A DNA stretch of 45,595 bases from an uncultured Bacillaceae bacterium. GTDB lineage: Bacteria; Bacillota; Bacilli; Bacillales; Caldibacillaceae. Each line of letters starts with the position of its first letter. Position 1 is the first letter of the stretch. The stretch covers positions 1-45,595 of the forward strand of contig CALGAD010000028.1 of NCBI GenBank assembly GCA_937951955.1, written 5' to 3'. Under the pieces are notes generated by a model. That model saw only the letters and a list, made by a program, of their open reading frames with translations, made no database searches and was not told where the DNA came from. A program made the position numbers and the translations under genes. Shown piece after piece: positions 29,826 through 38,082 of this stretch.

Positions 29826-31172
29826 TCATTCAGTTGTTTTTTTCGCAAACAAGCGTTTCCGTTTCCATCCGCCCCACTGGAAATAGGAGAAAGCAAAAAT
29901 ACTGCTAATGACAAAACTAATCCCGATTCCATAAGCAATGCCGTTTTGTCCTATTAAACTTGAAAAAAGAGATGTGAGGGGAACACGTAAAACCCAGAAT
30001 GACAAAATATTTAAGAAGAGCACTTGATACATCGCACCTGAGGCACGGACAATTCCGTTTAAAATAAAGTTTAATCCAAGAAAAGGATAGAAAAAGGCTG
30101 TGATTTTTAAGAAAGCAATGCCGAAATGAACAGAATCCGGTTCATGAATAAACCAGGTGATCATGATTTCAGCAAAGACAAATATCAATATGGCGATCGC
30201 GAACATGATGAGAAAATTAAACAGAACGCCGTACATTGCGATTTTACGTACGCGCTCCCAGCGATTGGCTCCGATATTTTGTCCAGCCATACTATTTACG
30301 GCCGTACCTAGCGCCGATGCGGGGAGCATGATTAAACTATCAATTCGTTGTGCGGCACCATAACCGGCCACAACGGCAGCGCCAAAGCTGTTCACAATCG
30401 ATAAAATCGTCGTCACTCCCGCCTGGATGACCATCATTTGCAGTCCGGCGGGGATCCCTAATTTTAAGATCAACCAGGCCTCCGCCCAGCTCGGCCAATG
30501 CGGTCTGGAAAAGGGAATTAATTTCTTTTTCAACGAATACATCAAGGCTAGGAAAAAGGCCAGTCCTTGCGAAACGACGGTAGCAATAGCCGCTCCGTGA
30601 ATGCCCCAGTTAAAACCAGCAATAAAAAGCGGATCTAAAATCGTATTCAACAGAACAGCAATAAAAATAAATTTCAACGGGGTTTTACTATCACCAAGGG
30701 CCCGTAATACGGTACTGATAAAATTATAGCCCATAATCAACAGGACCCCTAAAAAACTAATGCGTAGATAGGCACCAGCTCCCTCGAGCATACTATCAGG
30801 CGTATTGAGAAAAACAAGAATATCCGTTGCAAAAATAAAGCCAAAGGCTCCGACGAGAAGGGAAAGCAAGGCTAAAAGAACGACAAAGGCATTCACATAT
30901 CGGCGTAATCCCGTTTCATCTTGCATTCCTTTTTGTTGCGATAAAATCGTTAAAGTTGCATTATTGATGCCGATAATAAATGCCAGAACGACAACAACGA
31001 TTGTTGAAGATATCGTCACCGCGCCTAAAGCTTGATCGCCTAATAAATTACCTACCCATAAACTATCGATGAACTGATAGGAAACTTGCAGCAAATTCGA
31101 TAGTAAAATAGGACCGGAAAAAAGGAGTATTTGTTTTTTGATCGGACCTTCAGTAAAATTATATGTTGGCAA
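29826..31172 (-). CDS. MATE-family multidrug efflux pump
   Basis: 448-aa, 12-helix cation antiporter. Signature parts: GPILLSNLLQVSYQFIDSLWVGNLLG in helix 1, IPAGLQMMVIQAG at the start of the second half, and ALGTAVNSMAGQNIGANRWERV. It resembles B. subtilis YisQ/YojI-type MATE proteins, exporting cationic drugs using Na+ or H+. The start is TTG at 31172 (codes for MPTYNFTEGPI), with AAAGGTG eight bases upstream. A 14-codon longer frame also begins with TTG but has no ribosome site. An imperfect palindrome lies in the leader at 31270-31294. Confidence 0.92.
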   Translation of the reverse strand: MPTYNFTEGPIKKQILLFSGPILLSNLLQVSYQFIDSLWVGNLLGDQALGAVTISSTIVVVVLAFIIGINNATLTILSQQKGMQDETGLRRYVNAFVVLLALLSLLVGAFGFIFATDILVFLNTPDSMLEGAGAYLRISFLGVLLIMGYNFISTVLRALGDSKTPLKFIFIAVLLNTILDPLFIAGFNWGIHGAAIATVVSQGLAFFLALMYSLKKKLIPFSRPHWPSWAEAWLILKLGIPAGLQMMVIQAGVTTILSIVNSFGAAVVAGYGAAQRIDSLIMLPASALGTAVNSMAGQNIGANRWERVRKIAMYGVLFNFLIMFAIAILIFVFAEIMITWFIHEPDSVHFGIAFLKITAFFYPFLGLNFILNGIVRASGAMYQVLFLNILSFWVLRVPLTSLFSSLIGQNGIAYGIGISFVISSIFAFSYFQWGGWKRKRLFAKKTTE

Positions 31173-31586
31173 TCGAAAAACACCTTTCTCTTTTTTGTTG
31201 ATAGGACCTTTCAAACCGCATTTATTGTTAATTTCGAGCGATTATGTTACAAAATGATTGATTAGGTTATCGAAATATTTAAAATGTATCTCGAACACCC
31301 ATTTTATCATATGTTTTTTATAATGAATAAGGAGTCAGGTTTTGTTCACCTTTAAACAAATTTTCTCTTTTATTCTTATATACCATAAAACTAGAATTTC
31401 ACACATCTTTATCATATCGCTATCAGCCCTGTTATTTTGGACAAAATAAATTTTTTAAAAATAGTTTTCTTTTATTAAATATATAGTATCGGAATGTCGG
31501 AAAAAGACGAATCATTGTTATTGCGCTTTTCAAGAATACTGAGTACATTGGTGAAGAAACGAAATAAAGAGATTGGGGGGAACGTC
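31173..31586. other. Divergent control region between the MATE and Bmr-like pumps
   Basis: 414 bases of AT-rich DNA serving two efflux genes. It holds a 25-bp imperfect palindrome near the MATE gene, a TATGAT -10-like box further out on the minus strand, and a TATAGT-like box about 100 bases before the plus-strand pump. The open frame from 31494 is in frame with the pump but has no ribosome site. Confidence 0.5.
31270..31294. promoter_or_regulatory. Imperfect palindrome upstream of the MATE gene
   Basis: TCGAAATA and TATCTCGA (7 of 8 complementary) flank a 9-base centre, about 100 bases upstream of the MATE start. Candidate repressor site; regulator unknown. Confidence 0.3.
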
Positions 31587-32786
31587 ATGAAAATGATTCA
31601 AAAAAAGTTTGCATTGTGGATTTTACTTTTTAATATATTTTTAAACTTTTTAGGAATCAGTCTTGTTATTCCGGTCATGCCAACAATCATGAACGAATTA
31701 CATATATCAGGTCAAGTGATCGGCTATTTAGTGGCCACGTTCGCTTTCGTTCAACTCCTCGTTTCCCCCATCGCCGGACGCTGGACGGATCAGTTCGGCA
31801 GAAAATGGATGATAATTGCCGGTTTAATTATATTTAGCCTTTCACAATTTTTATTCGGTATCGGGCAAAACGTTGGAACTTTATTTGTTTCCCGGGTTTT
31901 CGGGGGAATTAGCGCTGCCTTTATGATGCCGGCAGTTAATGCGTACATTGCGGATATTACGGATGTGCGGTCCCGACCAAAAGCATTCGGTTATATGGCA
32001 GCGGCCATCAATACCGGTTTTATCATCGGACCTGGAATCGGAGGATTTATCGCCATATTTGGACACCGGGTTCCTTTTTTCGTTGCCTGTGCTGTCTCCT
32101 TAATCGCCTGTGTCCTATCCCTCATCTTATTACGCGAACCCGAGCGGAATGCGGAAAATAAACAGGTGCAAATTTCCAAGACCGGATTTAAGAAATTATT
32201 GGCACCGATATTTTTCATCCCGTTCATCATCATTTTTATCTCCACGTTCGGCGTGGCATCTTTTGAATCACTATTTTCTCTTTTTACGAACCATAAACAC
32301 GGATTCACCCCCCGGGATATCGCCATCATGATCACCGGTGGAGCAGTTATCGGGGCGATCTTCCAGGTGTTTTTATTTGATCGGTTTACATTATGGTGGG
32401 GCGAAATCCGCTTGATCCGCTATAGCTTGCTATTTTCCATCGTCCTTGTCTTCATGATGACAGTCGTTGAAACGTATGTTTCCATCATGTTCGTAACGTT
32501 CACTGTGTTTATTGGCTTTGATCTGATGCGACCGGCAGTGACGAATTATTTATCGAAGATTGCCGGCGATGAACAAGGTTTTGTTGGCGGAATGAACTCA
32601 ATGTTTACAAGTATTGGTAATGTATTCGGCCCTCTTGTTGGCGGAATGTTATATGATATGAACTTGAACTATCCCTTTTACTTCGCTTCACTCGTCCTTT
32701 TAATCGGATTAGCATTAACCATGTTTTGGAAAATGCCCGGAGAAGAAAAACCGATTAAAAAACCATCCGTTCATCACGGTAATTAG
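31587..32786 (+). CDS. Bmr/Blt/NorA-type multidrug MFS efflux pump
   Basis: 399-aa, 12-helix H+-drug antiporter. Motif A GRWTDQFGRKWM, motif C GFIIGPGIGGFIA and the stretch LRPAVTNYLSKIAGDEQGFVGGMNSMFTSIGNVFGP-like region (in pieces MRPAVTNYLSKIAG and GGMNSMFTSIGNVFGP) match B. subtilis Bmr/Blt closely. Such pumps export fluoroquinolones, dyes and spermidine. GGGGGG with 6-base spacing precedes the ATG at 31587. No MerR-type activator gene is adjacent, unlike bmr and blt. No terminator recognised after the stop. Confidence 0.9.
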   Translation: MKMIQKKFALWILLFNIFLNFLGISLVIPVMPTIMNELHISGQVIGYLVATFAFVQLLVSPIAGRWTDQFGRKWMIIAGLIIFSLSQFLFGIGQNVGTLFVSRVFGGISAAFMMPAVNAYIADITDVRSRPKAFGYMAAAINTGFIIGPGIGGFIAIFGHRVPFFVACAVSLIACVLSLILLREPERNAENKQVQISKTGFKKLLAPIFFIPFIIIFISTFGVASFESLFSLFTNHKHGFTPRDIAIMITGGAVIGAIFQVFLFDRFTLWWGEIRLIRYSLLFSIVLVFMMTVVETYVSIMFVTFTVFIGFDLMRPAVTNYLSKIAGDEQGFVGGMNSMFTSIGNVFGPLVGGMLYDMNLNYPFYFASLVLLIGLALTMFWKMPGEEKPIKKPSVHHGN

Positions 32787-32868
32787 TTTTACGGATGCAA
32801 ACCATTCGATTAATTAAATTCTCCAAACCAGAAATTGATTAGAAATTTTGAAAATCCCGCTTAATCCT

Positions 32869-32962
32869 CCAGCATGTATATCATGACGTGTTATTGGATA
32901 GAGTTTCAATGAAAGGGCATTTCAATCCCGTTCTTTTAGCGAATTTTCACGATACATGCTGG
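32869..32962 (+). promoter_or_regulatory. Leader inverted repeat overlapping the DUF421 ribosome site
   Basis: CCAGCATGTAT (32869-32879) and ATACATGCTGG (32952-32962) are perfect 11-base complements 72 bases apart. The right arm ends in the first Gs of the Shine-Dalgarno GGGGG (32961-32965). Pairing would hinder ribosome binding. Inner sequence has two TTTCAAT copies and further pairing potential. Confidence 0.45.
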
Positions 32963-32972
32963 GGGATAAGCG

Positions 32973-33665
32973 ATGAGTTTTGGTAAAATTGTAATAAGAA
33001 CTGTCGTCGGCTTTTTCCTTTTGTTTATTTTAACGAGGATATTGGGTAAAAAGGAAATTAGTCAGTTAAACTTTTTTAATTTCGTCTCCGCCATCGCCAT
33101 CGGTTCAATCGCTTCAGATATCGCCATAGATGAAAACTTAAAAATGCTTGATGGCATCATTTCATTGATCGGCTGGTGTCTTTTTACGCTAATTCTGGAC
33201 TTTTTAGATATTAAATCAAAGAGTTTAAGGAAAATCATTAATGGTGAACCAGTCATTATCGTAAGAGAAGGAAAAATTATGCATGAAGCGATGAAAAAAG
33301 TACGCCTCGATTTAGATTCATTCAATGCCATGCTCAGGGAAAAAAACATCTTTTCAGTGACCGATGTGGAATATGCGATTTTTGAAACGAACGGGAAATT
33401 ATCCGTTTTACCTAAAGAAACGAAGAAGCCGGTAACTAAATCCGATTTAAACATTCCGGTTCCTAAAACACCATTTTCCATTCCCCTAGCGGTTATTGAG
33501 GATGGCCAAGTTCTTCATAAAAATTTGGAAAAGATGAATCTGGATGAAAACTGGATTTACCAGCAGTTACGGCAACAAAATATCCAATCGGTTGATGAGG
33601 TATTTTTTGCCCAAATCCAGACAAATGGAACTTTATATATAGATAAAAAAATGAACCAACAATAG
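32973..33665 (+). CDS. DUF421 membrane protein (YetF-like)
   Basis: 230 aa. Residues 1-80 contain three hydrophobic helices including the family motif RILGKKEISQLNFFNFVSAIAIGSIASD. The rest is a soluble domain with two similar halves (KIMHEAMKKVRLDLDSFNAMLREKNIFSVTDVEYAIFETNG and QVLHKNLEKMNLDENWIYQQLRQQNIQSVDEVFFAQIQTNG, quoted in part: MKKVRLDL and LEKMNLDE), an internal duplication typical of the family. Function is unknown; some Bacillus members affect spore resistance or germination. Ribosome site GGGGGAT. Followed by a good terminator. Confidence 0.88.
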   Translation: MSFGKIVIRTVVGFFLLFILTRILGKKEISQLNFFNFVSAIAIGSIASDIAIDENLKMLDGIISLIGWCLFTLILDFLDIKSKSLRKIINGEPVIIVREGKIMHEAMKKVRLDLDSFNAMLREKNIFSVTDVEYAIFETNGKLSVLPKETKKPVTKSDLNIPVPKTPFSIPLAVIEDGQVLHKNLEKMNLDENWIYQQLRQQNIQSVDEVFFAQIQTNGTLYIDKKMNQQ

Positions 33666-33693
33666 TGTACTCCAATAACTACTGAACGATATG

Positions 33694-33724
33694 GCAGGGT
33701 GTAAATACCCTGCTGAATTTTTTT
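33694..33724 (+). terminator. Terminator of the DUF421 gene
   Basis: GCAGGGT, 6-base loop, ACCCTGC, then GAATTTTTTT on the plus strand. Confidence 0.85.
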
Positions 33725-34067
33725 AACCCGAAGAATCATGACCAGTACCTTTACCTAAATTTCCAAATTGCTAGTATCTGTAAAAAATAATCCCTTTCGG
33801 AAAGTGAGCGAATATCAATAAAATAGCCGTATGAATCATTCATATTATGTATTTTTTTGCTTTCATATGAAATCTGTACATAAACTAATCATCACTAAAT
33901 AAATGTTGAAATGGAAAACTAAACTTTATACGAAAGTCGCGGCCCTCCCTGGAACGTGCCAAATCCCTTTAAAAGAATTACATGAGTTTTCCTACATGTT
34001 TCTTTTTCATCATAAATAGTCATTTATTCCCATTTCATGGTATGATAAGTTTTACGGAGGTATGTGA
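33725..34067. other. Intergenic region upstream of the HcaT-like gene
   Basis: 343 bases, AT-rich, no ORF. Near the right end TGGTATGAT is an extended -10 for the following gene, without a good -35. An ACATGA/TACATGT dyad lies near 33980-34000. Nothing else recognised. Confidence 0.45.
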
Positions 34068-35216
34068 ATGAACAGTCAAAAATGGATGTCGCAAAACTTT
34101 TTTATTTTCTTCATCACCTGGGGAATTTTTCTACCTTACTGGACAGGTTGGCTCGTTTCGGCTAAAGGATTAAGTGTGGCAGTGGCAAGTTTGATTATGG
34201 GGCTCGCAACGATTATCCGCGGTCTCTCTTCCATGTTTGCTTATCCGATCTTGTCAAAATTTTTGAGTCAGGAAAAAATTCTCCTCGGCGGGACAGTTCT
34301 ATCCTTGCTCGTTTCACTCATATATATCCCATCTTCATCCTTACCAGCACTATTTGTGATAACAATGGTATTCAGTGCGATTTATCCGAGTTTACTCGCT
34401 GCGATTGAAAGTATGGCGAGTATTTTAGTACAAAGCGAAGGAATTCATTATGGTAGAAGCCGCTCCTACGGTTCGCTCGGATATATAGTTGCAGTGTTGT
34501 TGATTAGTGTTCTTACCGGATATTTTGGCGATGGCGCGATTTTATACGGCATGATTTTCGGTCTTAGCTTATTATTCATTATGCGATTCTTTCCCGCACC
34601 AGCTGTTCTCACGAGCAAACCTGTTAAACAGGAACAAAAAGACAAACAGTCGATGCGCAGTTTGTGGAAGGAAAATGGCTTTCCGATCATGTTGCTCGTT
34701 GTGTTTTTATTACAGGGAGCCCATGCCTCGTATTACAATTATGGCTATCTTTATTTACAGAAAGTAGATATTAACAGCTATTTCATCGGTGTGCTTTTAA
34801 ATATCGCAATTGTTGCTGAAATATTATTTCTGGCAAGAGCAGATCGCTACTTTTCTTCATGGCGACCATCTTCATTATTGCTAATAGCTGCTATCGGTTC
34901 GTCCGTTCGGTGGGTTCTCTACTTATTCCCGTATAAATGGGTATTTATCGCTTCACAAACCTTACATGCACTAAGTTTTGCCATGGCTCACTATGCTTTT
35001 ATCCGTTATTTAACAGAACAACTTCCAGCGGAACAACATTCCAATGCCCAAGGGTTATATTCTGCCCTGGCGATGAGCTTTAGTACTGCCATTTTAACTT
35101 TAGGCGCCGGATTTTTATATGAAATCAAACCGGAGTTTGCCTTTTTAAGTATGCTCGTTTGCACCGTCCCGACAATCGGTATCATTATCGGCATGCGGAA
35201 GAAATACGGTTTTTAA
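34068..35216 (+). CDS. MFS transporter, HcaT/MFS_1-like family
   Basis: 382-aa, 12-helix transporter. The start FFIFFITWGIFLPYWTGWLVSAKGLS and the charged EGIHYGRSRSYGSLGYIVAVLL between helices 4 and 5 are hallmarks of the phenylpropionate (HcaT) and YwbF-type MFS group. The middle loop is polar (VKQEQKDKQSMRSLWKENG). Substrate is unknown; aromatic acids or nucleosides occur in related proteins. CGGAGG at good spacing precedes the ATG. Single gene between terminators. Confidence 0.85.
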   Translation: MNSQKWMSQNFFIFFITWGIFLPYWTGWLVSAKGLSVAVASLIMGLATIIRGLSSMFAYPILSKFLSQEKILLGGTVLSLLVSLIYIPSSSLPALFVITMVFSAIYPSLLAAIESMASILVQSEGIHYGRSRSYGSLGYIVAVLLISVLTGYFGDGAILYGMIFGLSLLFIMRFFPAPAVLTSKPVKQEQKDKQSMRSLWKENGFPIMLLVVFLLQGAHASYYNYGYLYLQKVDINSYFIGVLLNIAIVAEILFLARADRYFSSWRPSSLLLIAAIGSSVRWVLYLFPYKWVFIASQTLHALSFAMAHYAFIRYLTEQLPAEQHSNAQGLYSALAMSFSTAILTLGAGFLYEIKPEFAFLSMLVCTVPTIGIIIGMRKKYGF

Positions 35217-35256
35217 TGTAACGATCAACGGATTCGGAAATTTCGTTTCGATTTAA

Positions 35257-35296
35257 AAAGCTGTTCGGTAAGATTTGTTACAAACCGAACAGCTTT
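35257..35296. terminator. Terminator hairpin between convergent HcaT-like and racemase genes
   Basis: Perfect 13-base arms AAAGCTGTTCGGT/ACCGAACAGCTTT with a 14-base loop. The minus strand has the better T run (CTTTTTAAA), so it mainly ends the racemase operon. Confidence 0.8.
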
Positions 35297-35345
35297 GCAT
35301 TATTTCACGTAAAAACAAACGACTATTTTCAGCAATTTCCCGTTC

Positions 35346-36452
35346 TCAACTAAATTTCTTAACTTTCACAAGATGTTTTTCCAGTTCATCCCGGTCAACC
35401 TCGAAACCGATTCCCGGTCCATCAGGCACTTGAATATATCCATTTTCCATTTCCACTTCAGGGTTGATGATATCCCGCTCCCAATACCGGGACGAAGGTG
35501 CTGTATCTCCGGGTAATTTGAAATTGGTTAATGTTGTTACCGCAATATTATGCGCTCTTCCGACACCGGATTCCAGCATGCCACCGCACCACATCGGGAT
35601 ATTTTCCTTTTCCAGTAAATCATGGATTCGTTTTGTTTCGGATAACCCACCGACTCTAGCAATCTTTAAGTTTACAATTTTGCAACTACCGAGCTCGATT
35701 GCTTGCCGGGCATCATCATATGAATGAATACTCTCATCTAGACAAATCGGGGTCTCTAATTCTTTTTGTAATTTGGCGTGGTCAAGCAAATCACCGGCCA
35801 TTAAGGGCTGTTCAATCATCATCAATTGAAATTGATCGAGTTGCTTAAGAGTATCGATATCCTCTAATGTATAGGCTGAATTGGCGTCGACCATTAATGG
35901 AATATCGGGATAGCGATCCCGGATGAGATCGACTACTTCAATATCCTTTCCGGGCTTAATTTTGATTTTGATACGCTTAAATCCTTCTCTTAGTTTTTCT
36001 TCAATATTTTGCAAAAGTTGCGCCGGATCATCTTCAATTCCTAAACTGATTCCCACTTCAATCGTTGATTTCACTCCTCCTAGTGCTTTAGCAAGGGAAA
36101 TCCCTTTCGTTTTCGCATATAAATCCCAGATCGCTCCCTCGAGTGCCGACTTGGCCAGGTGATTTCGTTTAAACGGGCGAAACGATTTTTGCAATTCATC
36201 CGGATGCTGAAGTTCTTGTTTTAATACTTGCGGGATTAAAAATCTTTCCAGCATGATCCAGCTCGCATCCGTAAACTCTTCAATATAAAGTGGTGCATCG
36301 GATGTTACACATTCTCCCCAGCCAGAAATCCCTTTTTCATTTTTCACCTCAACTAATAAAAAGATGCGATCCTGCTCTGTACCGAAACTCGTCGTAAAAG
36401 GATTCTTCATCCGCATTTTCATTTTATATAGTATAATTTCTTGAATATACAT
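35346..36452 (-). CDS. N-acylamino acid racemase / o-succinylbenzoate synthase family enzyme
   Basis: Enolase-superfamily protein of 368 aa very like the Geobacillus N-acylamino acid racemases. The catalytic set is complete: KxK Lys162 and Lys164 (RIKIKIKPG), metal ligands Asp189 (MVDANSAY), Glu214 (MIEQPL) and Asp239 (CLDES), and second base Lys263 (NLKIARVGG). It may also do the o-succinylbenzoate step of menaquinone synthesis. The neighbours argue for racemisation: a YfcC permease directly upstream and a divergent M20 amidohydrolase. GGGGG at 7-nt spacing supports the ATG at 36452. It is separated from the permease gene by 40 bases in the same operon. Confidence 0.92.
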   Translation of the reverse strand: MYIQEIILYKMKMRMKNPFTTSFGTEQDRIFLLVEVKNEKGISGWGECVTSDAPLYIEEFTDASWIMLERFLIPQVLKQELQHPDELQKSFRPFKRNHLAKSALEGAIWDLYAKTKGISLAKALGGVKSTIEVGISLGIEDDPAQLLQNIEEKLREGFKRIKIKIKPGKDIEVVDLIRDRYPDIPLMVDANSAYTLEDIDTLKQLDQFQLMMIEQPLMAGDLLDHAKLQKELETPICLDESIHSYDDARQAIELGSCKIVNLKIARVGGLSETKRIHDLLEKENIPMWCGGMLESGVGRAHNIAVTTLTNFKLPGDTAPSSRYWERDIINPEVEMENGYIQVPDGPGIGFEVDRDELEKHLVKVKKFS

Positions 36453-36492
36453 CCGATATCCCCCTTTCCCTTCACTCAATTCCTATATTTTA

Positions 36493-37914
36493 TTAACTCC
36501 ATCCCATCCAAACACCAATAGCAAGGAAAATAAATCCTAATACGTACCAGATCAAGCATAGTGGTAACGCAAATTTAAACCATCTTGTAAATGGTATACC
36601 CGCTATAGCCAGGTTTGCCATAAGTACACCTGATAGTGGAGTAATGATATTCGTAAATCCATCCCCCATGGTATAAGCCTGAACGGCAATTTGCCGGGAA
36701 AATCCCATTAAATCGGCAAGTGGCGCCATAATCGGCATCACGATGGCGGCCTGGCCACTTCCAGAAGTTACGATTAAATTAAACAAACCATTCGCGATAA
36801 ACATCACGAAAGCACCGGTCACACTGGAAAAAGGTTCCATCGCTGTCGCCAGCCCCTGAACAATCGTATCCAGTACCTGACCACTTTCTAACACGACAAC
36901 AATTGATCGGGCCATACCGATAATTAATGCACCGTAAAGAACACTTTTTGCACCATTCATAAATTCATGAACTAACTGATTCGAACCCATGCGGGATACC
37001 AGAGCAGTAGCAATGGCTACAACAATAAATACCGCTGCCATTTCATCTGTTGACCAGCCTAAATTAAAGACACCATAAACATAAGTAGCAATTCCAAGGA
37101 CAACAATTGTTAAAACTAATTTATGTGTCCTTGTTAATTTTGTCGAAATCTCATCCATCGCCCTTTCTTCATATTTTGGAAAGGGATTATCTCTTAAAAT
37201 ACTATTTTCCGGATTTCGCTTTACCCGGTACGCATACCATAAAATATAGAGAATCGTGGCCGCCAATATAAAGACAAAGATGACCAGGCGATATTCAATC
37301 CCGGAAAATAAGGGGATTTCCGCAATTTGATGGGCAAAACCGGTAGTAGCCGGATCCAGAGGTCCAATTGCAAACCCTGAATAGGCACCGAGATAGATAA
37401 TCGCAACACCAACGATCGCATCCATTTTCATCGCCCGTGCCAGGATGATACCGATTGGGATAAAAGCAATTACCGCATTAACGATAATTCCCAATCCCCC
37501 AAATACGGAAAACAACGAAGCAACGATGACGATTAGCAACCATTCTTTATTTCTCGTTAACTCAATAATTTTTAAAATAAGGGTATCAATTGCCCCCGTT
37601 TTTTCAATAACAGCAAATGTGCCCCCGATAATCAACACTAGAAAAATAAGGCTGGAACCACCCTTTAATCCTTCTTGAATAGCCCGAAACACTTCAATAA
37701 AGCCAACAGGCTGTTGCTCAATTTGTTGATAACTGTCAGGCACGATTACGGACGGGCCATTTTCGACAGGAATTCTTTCAAAAGTTCCTGCCGGTACAAT
37801 ATACGTTAATAGAGCCGCCAAAATTAATATAAAAAACAAAATAACATAGGCATCCGGGAGAGACCGTTTCTTTTTCCTTTTTGGTTCGATATTCGTGTTT
37901 GCTACTTGACTCAT
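36493..37914 (-). CDS. YfcC-family permease (IT superfamily)
   Basis: 473-aa membrane protein with about 12 helices. The basic N-terminal tail (EPKRKKKRSLPDAYVILFF) and the TYIVPAGTFERI start are typical of the YfcC/AitC group. NAVIAFIPIGIILARAMKMD, YSGFAIGPLDPATTGFAHQI and VTSGSGQAAIVMPIMAPLADL form the pseudo-symmetric substrate region. Family members carry amino acids or C4-dicarboxylates. GAGGGGG is six bases before the ATG at 37914; earlier GTG/ATG codons overlap it. First gene of the operon with the racemase, so uptake of N-acylated or D-amino acids is a reasonable inference. Confidence 0.85.
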   Translation of the reverse strand: MSQVANTNIEPKRKKKRSLPDAYVILFFILILAALLTYIVPAGTFERIPVENGPSVIVPDSYQQIEQQPVGFIEVFRAIQEGLKGGSSLIFLVLIIGGTFAVIEKTGAIDTLILKIIELTRNKEWLLIVIVASLFSVFGGLGIIVNAVIAFIPIGIILARAMKMDAIVGVAIIYLGAYSGFAIGPLDPATTGFAHQIAEIPLFSGIEYRLVIFVFILAATILYILWYAYRVKRNPENSILRDNPFPKYEERAMDEISTKLTRTHKLVLTIVVLGIATYVYGVFNLGWSTDEMAAVFIVVAIATALVSRMGSNQLVHEFMNGAKSVLYGALIIGMARSIVVVLESGQVLDTIVQGLATAMEPFSSVTGAFVMFIANGLFNLIVTSGSGQAAIVMPIMAPLADLMGFSRQIAVQAYTMGDGFTNIITPLSGVLMANLAIAGIPFTRWFKFALPLCLIWYVLGFIFLAIGVWMGWS

Positions 37915-37940
37915 CTGCATCCCCCTCATCACTATTTTAC

Positions 37941-37984
37941 AAAAGTAAAAATTTACATAAAATTATAATTAAGTTTTTACTTTT
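37941..37984 (-). promoter_or_regulatory. Inverted repeat flanking the -10 box of the permease-racemase promoter
   Basis: Perfect 11-base arms AAAAGTAAAAA (37941-37951) and TTTTTACTTTT (37974-37984) enclose the TATAAT. A dimeric regulator bound here would block the promoter. A related AGTAAAA motif lies near the amhX side. Confidence 0.45.
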
Positions 37985-37990
37985 ATGCAA
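37962..37990 (-). promoter_or_regulatory. Promoter of the permease-racemase operon
   Basis: Minus strand TTGCAT (37985-37990), 17-base spacer, perfect TATAAT (37962-37967), about 48 bases before the permease start. Confidence 0.7.
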
Positions 37991-38082
37991 TAATTTTAAT
38001 TTAAAAATTTCACAAAAAGTGATAGACTAGTTAAAAATAGTATTTTACTCGATGAATCGAATCACTGTTTTAAAAGAGGGGG

